From Bacteroidota bacterium (GTDB lineage: Bacteria > Bacteroidota > Bacteroidia > Chitinophagales > Chitinophagaceae), in assembly GCA_023386395.1 (NCBI GenBank), contig JAEWJV010000237.1:1-8666 (forward strand): a stretch of DNA of 8,666 bases, written 5' to 3'. Below are positions 1 through 5,306 of this stretch, one piece after another; within the stretch, counting starts at the first letter, position 1; each line of letters opens with the position of its first letter. A program made the translations under genes and the position numbers. The notes under the pieces are model-generated. The model was not told the origin of the DNA. It did no database searches and saw only the letters and a list, made by a program, of their open reading frames with translations.

Positions 1-194
1 GGAATTATATGTGCATCTTTTTTGAAAGTAACATCAGGCATTGATTTACCACAAAACCTGCATCCCCTTAAATGCTTTTCTTTTAATCCATGCATTTTCG
101 AAGAAGGACAATAAATACTTGTTTGAGGAAAATATGCTTTGTAAAAATTATCAGCAAATTGCTCATAAGGGTTAGGAAATTTTATCCAGACCAT
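1..194 (-). CDS. HNH-endonuclease-like protein, N-terminal part only (runs off left edge)
   Basis: An open frame on the minus strand starts at the ATG at 194-192 and is still open at base 1, giving 64 residues of an incomplete protein. The start is MVWIKFPNPYEQF. Residues 45-48 form a CxxC (CRFCGK), followed by DVTFKKDAHIIP at about 54-65. A short zinc-knuckle CxxC followed by a TFK..AHxxP stretch is what I associate with the N-terminus of a Bacteroidota HNH-type nuclease family. The catalytic HNH core would lie beyond the window, so nuclease activity cannot be verified. An in-frame stop at 233-231 limits upstream extension, and the ATG is the best start. No Shine-Dalgarno sequence is visible. 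It lies 95 bp downstream of the XRE regulator gene on the same strand and may be co-transcribed with it or use its own promoter in the gap. The frame is clear; the family name is from pattern memory. Confidence 0.6.
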   Translation of the reverse strand, partial: MVWIKFPNPYEQFADNFYKAYFPQTSIYCPSSKMHGLKEKHLRGCRFCGKSMPDVTFKKDAHII

Positions 195-234
195 ATGGTT
201 CAACTTTTTGTTATGAATAGAGACAGTGACTTAA

Positions 235-250
235 AATCGAAGATTCGATT
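235..250. promoter_or_regulatory. Palindrome between regulator and HNH-like gene, possible operator
   Basis: AATCGAA-GA-TTCGATT is a perfect 7-bp inverted repeat with a 2-bp centre, too tight for a hairpin and more like a dimeric protein-binding site. It lies 41 bp upstream of the HNH-like start codon and 40 bp downstream of the XRE stop codon. Binding by the neighbouring HTH protein is a guess. Confidence 0.3.
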
Positions 251-289
251 CTATCAATCTAAACCAAATCTTACTGGTTAAGATAAACA

Positions 290-505
290 TTATTTCTTCC
301 CCGTCACCAATAATTCACAAACTTCAACATCCAAAACGCCCGCAATCTTAAATAGAGTTTCAACCGTAGGTTGATTATCGTTCGTACACCATTTTGAAAC
401 AGTAGTTTTACTTACGCTCAATTTTTCGGCAAGCCATAAGTTGGTCTTTTCTTTCTCTAATAAAACAATTTTAATTCTGTTGTATCTCTCTTTTTGCTTT
501 GCCAT
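290..505 (-). CDS. XRE/Cro-family helix-turn-helix regulator, 71 aa
   Basis: This is a compact single-domain DNA-binding protein. The five-helix Cro/CI-like fold spans roughly residues 8-67. The helix-turn-helix is at about 22-43, with NLWLAEKLSVS as the first helix and turn and KTTVSKWCTN as the recognition helix. It is followed by the typical QPTVETLFKIAGVLDVEVCELL tail helices. The length matches stand-alone XRE regulators; there is no sensor or peptidase domain. The start is the ATG at 505-503, and the upstream sequence lacks a ribosome binding site, as is usual in Bacteroidota. Such small regulators often sit beside restriction-modification, toxin-antitoxin or mobile-element genes, and here an HNH-like gene lies downstream on the same strand. 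The likely role is autoregulation or control of that neighbour. Family assignment is secure; target is unknown. Confidence 0.85.
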   Translation of the reverse strand: MAKQKERYNRIKIVLLEKEKTNLWLAEKLSVSKTTVSKWCTNDNQPTVETLFKIAGVLDVEVCELLVTGKK

Positions 506-611
506 AAGTTATCAATCAATCTAACTAACAAAAAAAGAAGCACTTGTGAACCAGTTTAATAATTTGATGCATAAATATTTAACTAAGGTGATTTTAAATA
601 CATTTATTCTT

Positions 612-619
612 TATCTTTG
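612..619 (+). promoter_or_regulatory. Bacteroidota -7 promoter element (TATCTTTG)
   Basis: TATCTTTG is an exact match to the Bacteroidota sigma -7 consensus TAnnTTTG. The -33 region is weak: only a TTTT at 592-595, with shorter than ideal spacing. Transcription would begin near 626 and run rightward toward the gene at 901, or end at the hairpin at 679-710. Whether it drives the 901-5146 genes is inference. Confidence 0.4.
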
Positions 620-678
620 AATCATTAAAATCAAGAAACATGCTTTTCAACGATACTTAATTATTGAGCTTTAGTTTT

Positions 679-710
679 GCAAACACATAAAATATTATAA
701 GCGTGTTTGC
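679..710 (+). terminator. Hairpin, possible terminator or attenuator
   Basis: GCAAACAC (679-686) and GTGTTTGC (703-710) form a perfect 8-bp stem around a 16-nt AT-rich loop, followed by a T-rich TTTATTTTCT. It sits about 60 bp downstream of the promoter-like TATCTTTG. It could end a short transcript or serve as an attenuator. The long loop makes it weaker than a standard intrinsic terminator. Confidence 0.35.
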
Positions 711-769
711 TTTATTTTCTGGTTCTGAAAACTGCGACCTTTCAATGACTCCGGAAAAATAAGGTAAAT

Positions 770-862
770 CGCTCACGCTAAGGCGTGGGCGTTCTTGTTT
801 GGAGTCGGGGTGTCGCAGCCCTTCAGAGCCACAGGAACTAACCCACGCTCTTTTTGCGTTGG
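770..862. repeat. GC-rich nested palindromic element
   Basis: Several inverted repeats are nested here. CGCTCACGC (770-778) pairs with GCGTGGGCG (783-791) over 9 bp with one G-T wobble and a TAAG loop. GCGTGGG (783-789) also pairs perfectly with CCCACGC (842-848). Inside that, GTTCTTGT (791-798) pairs with ACAGGAAC (831-838) with one wobble. CCCACGC (842-848) can also fold back on GCGTTGG (856-862) with one mismatch. This reads as a cruciform or multi-arm fold with alternative pairings. It is more GC-rich than its flanks and looks like a dispersed palindromic repeat (REP/BIME or MITE-like) or a structured RNA leader. Copy number elsewhere cannot be seen from this window. Confidence 0.5.
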
Positions 863-900
863 CTGGTTCAATCATTTCCTCACCATTCAATACCCATCCA

Positions 901-1818
901 ATGCAACCAAGTCTTATTACCCAGGGAGGGGTTTCACATGATAATGATTTCTCCACCCACACCGTTTACCACTTTCACCTGCACCCTTCAGCCATCACCA
1001 CAGAGTATGATACCTGGTTAAAACAAACAGGCTCTTTACTGCAAACTGCAGCAGTGCATGCCAGCCTTCAACCCCTGCTGCAATTGCTGGCATTAACGTT
1101 AGAACCGGAGCGCATTTTTGTGTTGCCTTATACCACTGCACTCAACAACACAGAGCAGCATTATACAGAGATCATTATTGTGGTGGATACACAAACCATT
1201 AACGAAGAAGCTGCACAAATATTCACCAATATTGCCGCTTTTAAAATGCAGCAGGTGCATGTAGCAGTACATACCGCTGCGCAAATGGAGGCCGGGCTGG
1301 CGGCAAGCAACCTGTATTATACCATAGCCTGCCGGGAAAGGCTTTTGGTTTTCTCCGGCAGCCCTTATAAACTGCAGCCTGTACCGCAGGAACAATTACA
1401 GGCACTTGCAGCATCAGTTAAAGAAAGTTTTCAGCAAGGCATAACCAATGTCAATGAACTCTTTAAAACAGCAAAAGCCTGCAAAAAACAGGAAGCTGTT
1501 ACCGGTTTAATTCTTTTACGTTCTGTAATAGAACAATTATGCAGAACAGTGCTGTATAGTTTTGGAGAAAAAGATATTTTCTTTACCAACCTCTGGCAAC
1601 TTATGCAGCCTTGCATCTTTTACCTGCCTGCTTTGGACGCCACGCTTCCCGAAAAGAAAATATTAGAGGCATTGGATAATGTTTCTGTTTATTATACGGG
1701 CATCTTCTCCAGCTTCGATGAAGCCATGTCCATCACCAACCTTTTTGATATGGTGGAAACCATCATCACCAACACCACGCAGGCTTTTGAAAGCAAGCTG
1801 ATGTTGTTATCGGGATAG
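901..1818 (+). CDS. Degenerate NT-HEPN-like protein (first gene of the module operon)
   Basis: The product is 305 residues from the ATG at 901. I prefer this start to a TTG at 799, because the extension would translate the palindromic element. Residues about 70-155 look like a nucleotidyltransferase-fold domain: ERIFVLPY strand, a YTEIIIVVDT strand, then helices and a CRERLLVFSG ending. Residues about 172-297 are all helical and line up with a HEPN domain (VTGLILLRSVIEQLCRTVL, then TNLWQLMQPC). The order matches the protein at 4301-5146, to which it appears distantly related. The catalytic signature GSxxRG...DxD of active nucleotidyltransferases is absent, and so is the HEPN RYxxDY-type motif seen in the other copy, so this member looks inactive. 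The gene is followed by a 289-bp repeat-rich gap before the next gene. Fold assignment is by alignment with the sister protein and by memory of the family; its function is unknown. Confidence 0.6.
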   Translation: MQPSLITQGGVSHDNDFSTHTVYHFHLHPSAITTEYDTWLKQTGSLLQTAAVHASLQPLLQLLALTLEPERIFVLPYTTALNNTEQHYTEIIIVVDTQTINEEAAQIFTNIAAFKMQQVHVAVHTAAQMEAGLAASNLYYTIACRERLLVFSGSPYKLQPVPQEQLQALAASVKESFQQGITNVNELFKTAKACKKQEAVTGLILLRSVIEQLCRTVLYSFGEKDIFFTNLWQLMQPCIFYLPALDATLPEKKILEALDNVSVYYTGIFSSFDEAMSITNLFDMVETIITNTTQAFESKLMLLSG

Positions 1819-1902
1819 AAACACTATTAAAATAAATAATGCAGTAGAAGCATAGTCACCAAGGCACCAAGGCTGAAGAGTCATCAGCACAAAAGCTAAA
1901 AT

Positions 1903-1925
1903 CGACGAAGGAGATTCGCGAACAC
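1903..1925 (+). repeat. Direct repeat, copy 1 of 2
   Basis: CGACGAAGGAGATTCGCGAA plus CAC matches the copy at 1984-2006 at 21 of 23 positions by hand count. The copies are 81 bp apart, start to start. Each contains the palindrome TTCGCGAA. Confidence 0.6.
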
Positions 1926-1983
1926 CTTGAAAAAAATAATAAACACAGTGAGCAATCAAGGCCGTGCACAGATGTGTCGAAAC

Positions 1984-2006
1984 CGACGAAGGAGGTTCGC
2001 GAAGAC
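1984..2006 (+). repeat. Direct repeat, copy 2 of 2
   Basis: CGACGAAGGAGGTTCGCGAA plus GAC is the second copy of the repeat at 1903-1925, differing at two positions. Confidence 0.6.
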
Positions 2007-2059
2007 AATTAAAAACAAACATGATGCTGAGCAAATATCATTCGTGCCTGATCTTTTTG

Positions 2060-2087
2060 TTACTTTTTCTATCAAGAGAAAAAGTAA
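2060..2087 (+). repeat. AT-rich hairpin with 11-bp perfect arms in front of the gene at 2108
   Basis: TTACTTTTTCT (2060-2070) and AGAAAAAGTAA (2077-2087) are exact reverse complements around a 6-nt loop. It ends 20 bp before the start codon at 2108. Similar TTACTTTTT hairpins are, in my memory, scattered through Bacteroidota intergenic regions. It could weaken read-through from the gene at 901 or be an inert repeat. Confidence 0.5.
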
Positions 2088-2107
2088 AGAATAAAAACAA
2101 TCAATTC

Positions 2108-2743
2108 ATGATAACCGAAAGCAAAAATATTGCAGCATGTTACAGTTCCATCTGCTGGTATTATAAATCAATTGACCTGCCTGGTTCCAGGAAATACATT
2201 CAATCATCACTCATGACTGCCAACAGCAGGAAGCAATGGAAAGATGGGCCACCTGCCGACCTTATCTATTTTTATGAAGACTTCACCAAACTCTATAATG
2301 CAACCACCCATCTTGCAGCGGCAGGTTGCAAACGACAGGCAGCCATTATTGATACAACTATTGACATAGATGATTGCAGCAATACCAGCCTCTTTTGCGA
2401 TGTGCACAACAAACCCGAAAGTCGGTTATGGATGCCGGTTTATCTTTCTTCAAAAGAATACCGCAACCCTTATAAAGCGCTTAAAAAAGCCGTACGGTTT
2501 ATTCAAAAAACAGATGAAGATGATGACTTGTTTGACATGATTATAAAACATGCTTTATCACACAACAGCCTTAACGAATCTTACGTGGAGTGGGATGTGC
2601 TAAAAGTAAACATCATGCTGCAAAAAATACTGGAAGCAACGCACCTGTTATATGTGCGCACCTGCACTAATGATGACTGCTTTTTACACAACAAGACAAG
2701 TGAAGGGTCACAGGGAGATATTGCTATATGTAACAAAGCATAA
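2108..2743 (+). CDS. Uncharacterised two-module helical protein, paralogue A (211 aa)
   Basis: I do not recognise a named domain. The ATG at 2108 gives MITESKNI, which mirrors the start MVTENKHI of the next gene, so this start is preferred over longer frames. Two related helical modules can be seen. Module 1 is at about 11-68 (CYSSICWYYK ... YIQSSL ... W44 ... PADLIYFYE). Module 2 is at about 119-185 (NPYKALKKAV ... HALS ... LQKILEATHLLYVRT). They are joined by a linker with CKRQ at 74-77 and LFC at 95-97. By hand count, 29 of the first 77 residues are identical to paralogue B without a gap. No signal peptide or membrane segment is seen, so a cytoplasmic protein is likely. The next gene starts 11 bp after the stop, which points to an operon. 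A helical adaptor or protein-interaction role is a guess. Confidence 0.7.
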   Translation: MITESKNIAACYSSICWYYKSIDLPGSRKYIQSSLMTANSRKQWKDGPPADLIYFYEDFTKLYNATTHLAAAGCKRQAAIIDTTIDIDDCSNTSLFCDVHNKPESRLWMPVYLSSKEYRNPYKALKKAVRFIQKTDEDDDLFDMIIKHALSHNSLNESYVEWDVLKVNIMLQKILEATHLLYVRTCTNDDCFLHNKTSEGSQGDIAICNKA

Positions 2744-2754
2744 ACCGTTTATGT

Positions 2755-3345
2755 ATGGTAACCGAAAACAAGCATATCACCAATTGTTACAACAACATCA
2801 GCCTTTTCTTTGATGCGTTCAGCGTGCAACATGCATACAGGTACATACAACAATCACTGCTGGCAGCCGGCAGCCATGCTGTGTGGACAGGAAAATATCC
2901 TGCCGACCTTATTCATTTCTTTCACCGCTTAGAAGTGTTGCTGGATGCCTTAATGGAGATTGCGGGTTGCAAGTGCAAAAGGCAAAATGCGGTGATAAAG
3001 CGTGACGATAAAAAGCAATTGCCCGATATTAAGAACAGTCGTCTTTTTTGCAGCCCTTACCGGGAACATGAAAGCTGGTACAACCTGCCGAGGCATTTGT
3101 CGGCAGGCGAATTTTTCAATCCATACAAGGCATTAAAAAGATTGACGCCGCATATAGAAGATACAGGTGAATTGCTTAATACCATTCTTCATTATGCATT
3201 GTCCGGTGAAAGCTTCGACGATGAAGGGATGGACGCGTTGCAGCTTAACCTCATGCTGCAAAAACTATTGGAGGCAGCACACCTGCTGTATGTGCGCACG
3301 GCTATAACAGGTAATGACACAACAACGGATGATGAAATGGAATAA
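2755..3345 (+). CDS. Uncharacterised two-module helical protein, paralogue B (196 aa)
   Basis: This is the tandem duplicate of the preceding gene. Module 1 spans about 11-68 (CYNNISLFFD ... YIQQSL ... W44 ... PADLIHFF). Module 2 spans about 121-182 (NPYKALKRLT ... HYALSGES ... LQKLLEAAHLLYVRT). The linker keeps CKRQ at exactly the same residues (74-77) and LFC at 97-99. Conservation of these cysteine-containing spots between otherwise diverged copies suggests a structural or metal-binding role, but two Cys alone do not define a site. The C-terminus is short and acidic (TDDEME). The gene is followed by an 84-bp gap that begins with a CCTCTCC direct repeat (3347-3353 and 3361-3367). The product is cytoplasmic by sequence, with no catalytic motif visible. 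Coding status is well supported by the protein-level conservation; its function is unknown. Confidence 0.72.
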   Translation: MVTENKHITNCYNNISLFFDAFSVQHAYRYIQQSLLAAGSHAVWTGKYPADLIHFFHRLEVLLDALMEIAGCKCKRQNAVIKRDDKKQLPDIKNSRLFCSPYREHESWYNLPRHLSAGEFFNPYKALKRLTPHIEDTGELLNTILHYALSGESFDDEGMDALQLNLMLQKLLEAAHLLYVRTAITGNDTTTDDEME

Positions 3346-3429
3346 GCCTCTCCCTAAATTCCTCTCCAAAAGAAAGGGACTTTAAAACCATCGGGATTTG
3401 CAAAGTATTTAACTGATAAAAGTTAACCC

Positions 3430-3984
3430 ATGCATGAAGAATATGCTAAAGGAAAAAGGTTTTACAAGCCGTATCACTTTTTAAGTGAAGAAAACGGCAA
3501 CATCATGAAAGGACTGGAACATGTATTTATTGATTATCATCCTTGTGATTTTATTGAAGACATACAGGAGTGGCAAACAATTGCCCTGGTTAACGGAGAG
3601 AGCGCCTATGATGAAGGCGGTGCAAGGGAAGACCTGCTTGATTTCACAAATGACTTAATGAAATTGTCAGAGGCGTTATGGTTGGTATATAAAAAACAGT
3701 GTAAGGATAAGTCATCAAAAGCTTTCGCACATGCCGCCGATGTACAATTACAGTTGTTGAGCAAAAAGGAGACGGAACATCCACTTACAGTAATTCAATA
3801 CTTCTGCAGCACTTTCAGTAAACGCTATGCAAGAATTGAATTGCTCGACCTGCTGGAATCAGTTATTACCTATAAAGGTTGCAGGAAGATACATAAAGGC
3901 AGCCTGATATTAATGTACCAACATTTAGACTATCTTATTAAAACAGCTTATGTTTTGCATAAAAAGAAAATAGACCTTAAATAA
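3430..3984 (+). CDS. Uncharacterised two-module helical protein, diverged copy C (184 aa)
   Basis: No named family is recognised. The first part (about 14-89: PYHFLSEENG ... MKGLEHVF ... EWQTIALVNGES ... LMKLSEALWLVYKK) follows the pattern of module 2 in the two upstream genes: PxxLS, a short helix ending in F, an (H/I)AL.xxS turn, then a final LxxAxxLxY(V)(R/K) helix. The second part (about 117-178: HPLTVIQYFC ... LMYQHLDYLIKTAYVLHKKK) looks like another module and is closest in form to the next gene. The N-terminal module and CKRQ/LFC linker of the upstream paralogues are missing. The start is the ATG at 3430, and the next gene begins 6 bp after the stop, so the two are probably translated from one message. 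Homology to its neighbours rests on spaced hydrophobic and aromatic positions, not on high identity. Confidence 0.65.
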   Translation: MHEEYAKGKRFYKPYHFLSEENGNIMKGLEHVFIDYHPCDFIEDIQEWQTIALVNGESAYDEGGAREDLLDFTNDLMKLSEALWLVYKKQCKDKSSKAFAHAADVQLQLLSKKETEHPLTVIQYFCSTFSKRYARIELLDLLESVITYKGCRKIHKGSLILMYQHLDYLIKTAYVLHKKKIDLK

Positions 3985-3990
3985 ACATAT

Positions 3991-4272
3991 ATGCTACATA
4001 CAGAATTTGTAAACAACCCGTCGGCAGAAGAATTGTGGAACCTGTCAAAAGAATCGGTTGAACAGCCACTGAAAGCCATTTACCAGTTCTTTGATGCCTA
4101 TGGTTTGGGTGTTCCGCATGAAAGGCTGTGGCAGATGCTGAAGCTTACGCTAAGCAGTGAAGAAGTAAACGATTGGAATGCCATGCAACGCGAAAACTGT
4201 ATTCATTTTTATGAAATGTTATTGGCACTCATAAAATCGAACTATGTACTCTTTTTAAAAATGCGTAAGTGA
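3991..4272 (+). CDS. Uncharacterised single-module helical protein D (93 aa)
   Basis: This is a short protein with apparently one copy of the module, at residues about 25-89: QPLKAIYQFFDAYGL, R45, LKLTLSSEE, W62, then IHFYEMLLALIKSNYVLFLK. The order FF...L...R...L..W...(I/L)xFYE..L matches module 1 of the genes at 2108 and 2755. The ATG at 3991 follows the preceding stop by 6 bp, and the NT-HEPN gene begins 28 bp after its stop, so it sits mid-operon. A single-module form may be the minimal folding unit of this family. It could instead be a truncated relative, but it has its own start, a tidy stop and close spacing, which argue for an intact gene. No enzymatic motif is seen. Confidence 0.62.
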   Translation: MLHTEFVNNPSAEELWNLSKESVEQPLKAIYQFFDAYGLGVPHERLWQMLKLTLSSEEVNDWNAMQRENCIHFYEMLLALIKSNYVLFLKMRK

Positions 4273-4300
4273 ATTGTAAAACATCTAAACCAAATGAATC

Positions 4301-5146
4301 ATGTACTACCTTTTAACCGAACGGTTTAAAGAACAGGAAGCAAAGCTGGTTGAAATTATCCAGGGTGCCTGTTCACCGGTAAAGATATTCCTGCTGGGTT
4401 CCTCACTGCTTTCAAGGAGAACGGAAACGGTGTTCCTGCCGGATGCACCCACCTGCAGTCATGTGGGACATTATTATGTGCTGGTTGTTATTAAGAGCAG
4501 CCAGGAAGCTAATGCTGTGCAGGATAAGATTGAAAACCGGTGCAAGAATTTTATTCCAACAACTGCCATCATTTTAATTGAAAACCGTTTTGATAAATGG
4601 ATAACGGAAGGCCATCCTTTTGCCCGGACAGTATATGAGCGGGCTGTTATTTTATATGGTGAAAAAGAAAAACAGCCCTTATTCCATAACGACAATCCTG
4701 CTGCTGTTGAAAAAGAAAATAATGAAATCTATACAACGGGTTTAAACAAGGCAGCAGAATTTTTGGCCGGTGCAGAGCTTTATCGCATCCGGTCGCAAAA
4801 TAAAATGGCAGCCTTTATGTTGCACCAGGCTATGGAACAAACATTCTTAACCTTGCTAAGACTAAAAACCGGCTGGCATGTAAATACCCATAACCTCGAC
4901 AAGCTTTACCGTTATAGCTGTATGGTTTATTATAGATTGCCCGAATTGGTATTTGGCAATAACAAAGACCGCAATAAACAACTGTTCTATCTTTTGCAAA
5001 GGGCATATATAGATGTAAGGTACAGAAACGACTATAATGTAAATGCTTTTGAGATCACGGCAATGGAAGAGATGGTGAAAAGGGTGTATGAAATGTTGAA
5101 AGAGGTTATTCTTACTTCACCAGTTTTGAAACAGGAGTTTTTATAA
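4301..5146 (+). CDS. NT-HEPN protein: degenerate nucleotidyltransferase domain plus HEPN domain (281 aa)
   Basis: Residues about 28-120 match the N-terminal nucleotidyltransferase-like part of a Bacteroidota NT-HEPN family (KIFLLGSS ... HYYVLVVIKSS ... RAVILYGE). Residues about 142-268 are a clear HEPN domain: MAAFMLHQAMEQTFLTLL (169-186), THNLDKLYRY (196-205) and RAYIDVRYRNDYNV (234-247). In active members I would expect GSxARG and a following DxD (for example SDFDLLVV). Here these read GSSLLSR and HYYVLVV, so the transferase acidic residues are gone, while the HEPN positions H197, R240 and Y245 are kept. HEPN domains are small helical bundles, some of which are RNases or bind nucleotides; RNase activity here is unproven. 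It is the last gene of the plus-strand run and overlaps the end of the convergent 64-aa gene by 35 bp. Confidence 0.78.
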   Translation: MYYLLTERFKEQEAKLVEIIQGACSPVKIFLLGSSLLSRRTETVFLPDAPTCSHVGHYYVLVVIKSSQEANAVQDKIENRCKNFIPTTAIILIENRFDKWITEGHPFARTVYERAVILYGEKEKQPLFHNDNPAAVEKENNEIYTTGLNKAAEFLAGAELYRIRSQNKMAAFMLHQAMEQTFLTLLRLKTGWHVNTHNLDKLYRYSCMVYYRLPELVFGNNKDRNKQLFYLLQRAYIDVRYRNDYNVNAFEITAMEEMVKRVYEMLKEVILTSPVLKQEFL

Positions 5147-5306
5147 CCCCCTTTTTTAAATTCAACGAAACGCCGTTTGCTTTCCTTGATTTGATAAATT
5201 GTATGGTATCGGAAATGTCCTGTTTTGAAGCAATTTCATTATCACTTTTTTGTGTTCCCACAAAACCAATTTCGTCTAAACTGTAATACTGTTTCCTATC
5301 TTTCAT
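5112..5306 (-). CDS. Small conserved-looking protein (64 aa), partner of the GNAT-like gene
   Basis: The ATG (5306-5304) overlaps the stop codon of the upstream GNAT-like gene in an ATGA arrangement, a strong sign of translational coupling. The N-terminus KQYYSLDEIGFVGTQ is followed by a polar, helix-prone stretch (ASKQDISDTIQFIKSRKANG) and a basic tail. I have an impression that small YYSLDEIGF proteins recur in Bacteroidota, but I cannot name the family. It is too short and too polar for an enzyme. An antitoxin, adaptor or toxin-associated role is possible, but no ribbon-helix-helix or known antitoxin fold is evident. The 3' end overlaps the convergent NT-HEPN gene by 35 bp, tail to tail. 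Confidence 0.65.
   Translation of the reverse strand: MKDRKQYYSLDEIGFVGTQKSDNEIASKQDISDTIQFIKSRKANGVSLNLKKGVIKTPVSKLVK

Larger units (their letters stand above)
506..900. other. Intergenic region with no protein gene (about 395 bp)
   Basis: This stretch separates the minus-strand regulator from the plus-strand gene at 901. I see no convincing coding frame; the frames that cross it depend on a TTG start or read through palindromic sequence. It holds a promoter-like site at 612-619, a hairpin with 8-bp perfect arms at 679-710, and a GC-rich nested palindromic block at 770-862, all listed separately. The AT-rich half next to 505 probably holds the regulator's own promoter, but I could not find a good TAnnTTTG there. 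Confidence 0.6.
1819..2107. other. Non-coding gap with repeats (289 bp)
   Basis: No credible gene is present. The sequence holds a short CACCAAGG direct repeat near 1858-1873, a 23-bp imperfect direct repeat at 1903-1925 and 1984-2006, and a long hairpin at 2060-2087. A GTG-initiated extension of the next gene would cross it from 1964, but the paralogue at 2755 supports the start at 2108. The gap looks like accumulated dispersed repeats rather than a gene remnant. Confidence 0.55.

Noticed and set aside
90..281. Plus-strand 63-aa frame near the left edge
   Set aside because: It is antisense to the HNH-like open frame, is low-complexity and basic, and shows no family pattern; the minus-strand frame has recognisable motifs.
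799..900. TTG-initiated N-terminal extension of the gene at 901
   Set aside because: It would translate the palindromic element, uses a rare start, and the added residues resemble repeat-derived peptide rather than domain sequence.
657..962. Minus-strand 101-aa frame across the palindromic element
   Set aside because: It is a product of the repeat sequence on the other strand, overlaps the start of the 901 gene and has no domain.
1903..2006. Possible CRISPR-like array
   Set aside because: There are only two imperfect copies 81 bp apart, with no further units and no cas genes.
1807..2034. Minus-strand 75-aa frame in the repeat-rich gap
   Set aside because: It is composed of the direct repeats in translation and reads like typical spurious protein from dispersed repeats.
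1964..2107. GTG-initiated extension of the gene at 2108 with a hydrophobic stretch (LIFLLLFL)
   Set aside because: The hydrophobic run is the translated TTACTTTTT hairpin, not a convincing signal or membrane segment, and the paralogue at 2755 starts at the equivalent of 2108.
3347..3380. CCTCTCC direct repeats and weak hairpin before the gene at 3430, as a terminator
   Set aside because: Pairing is imperfect and no T-run follows; it is more likely a common dispersed intergenic motif, so it is mentioned only with the neighbouring gene.
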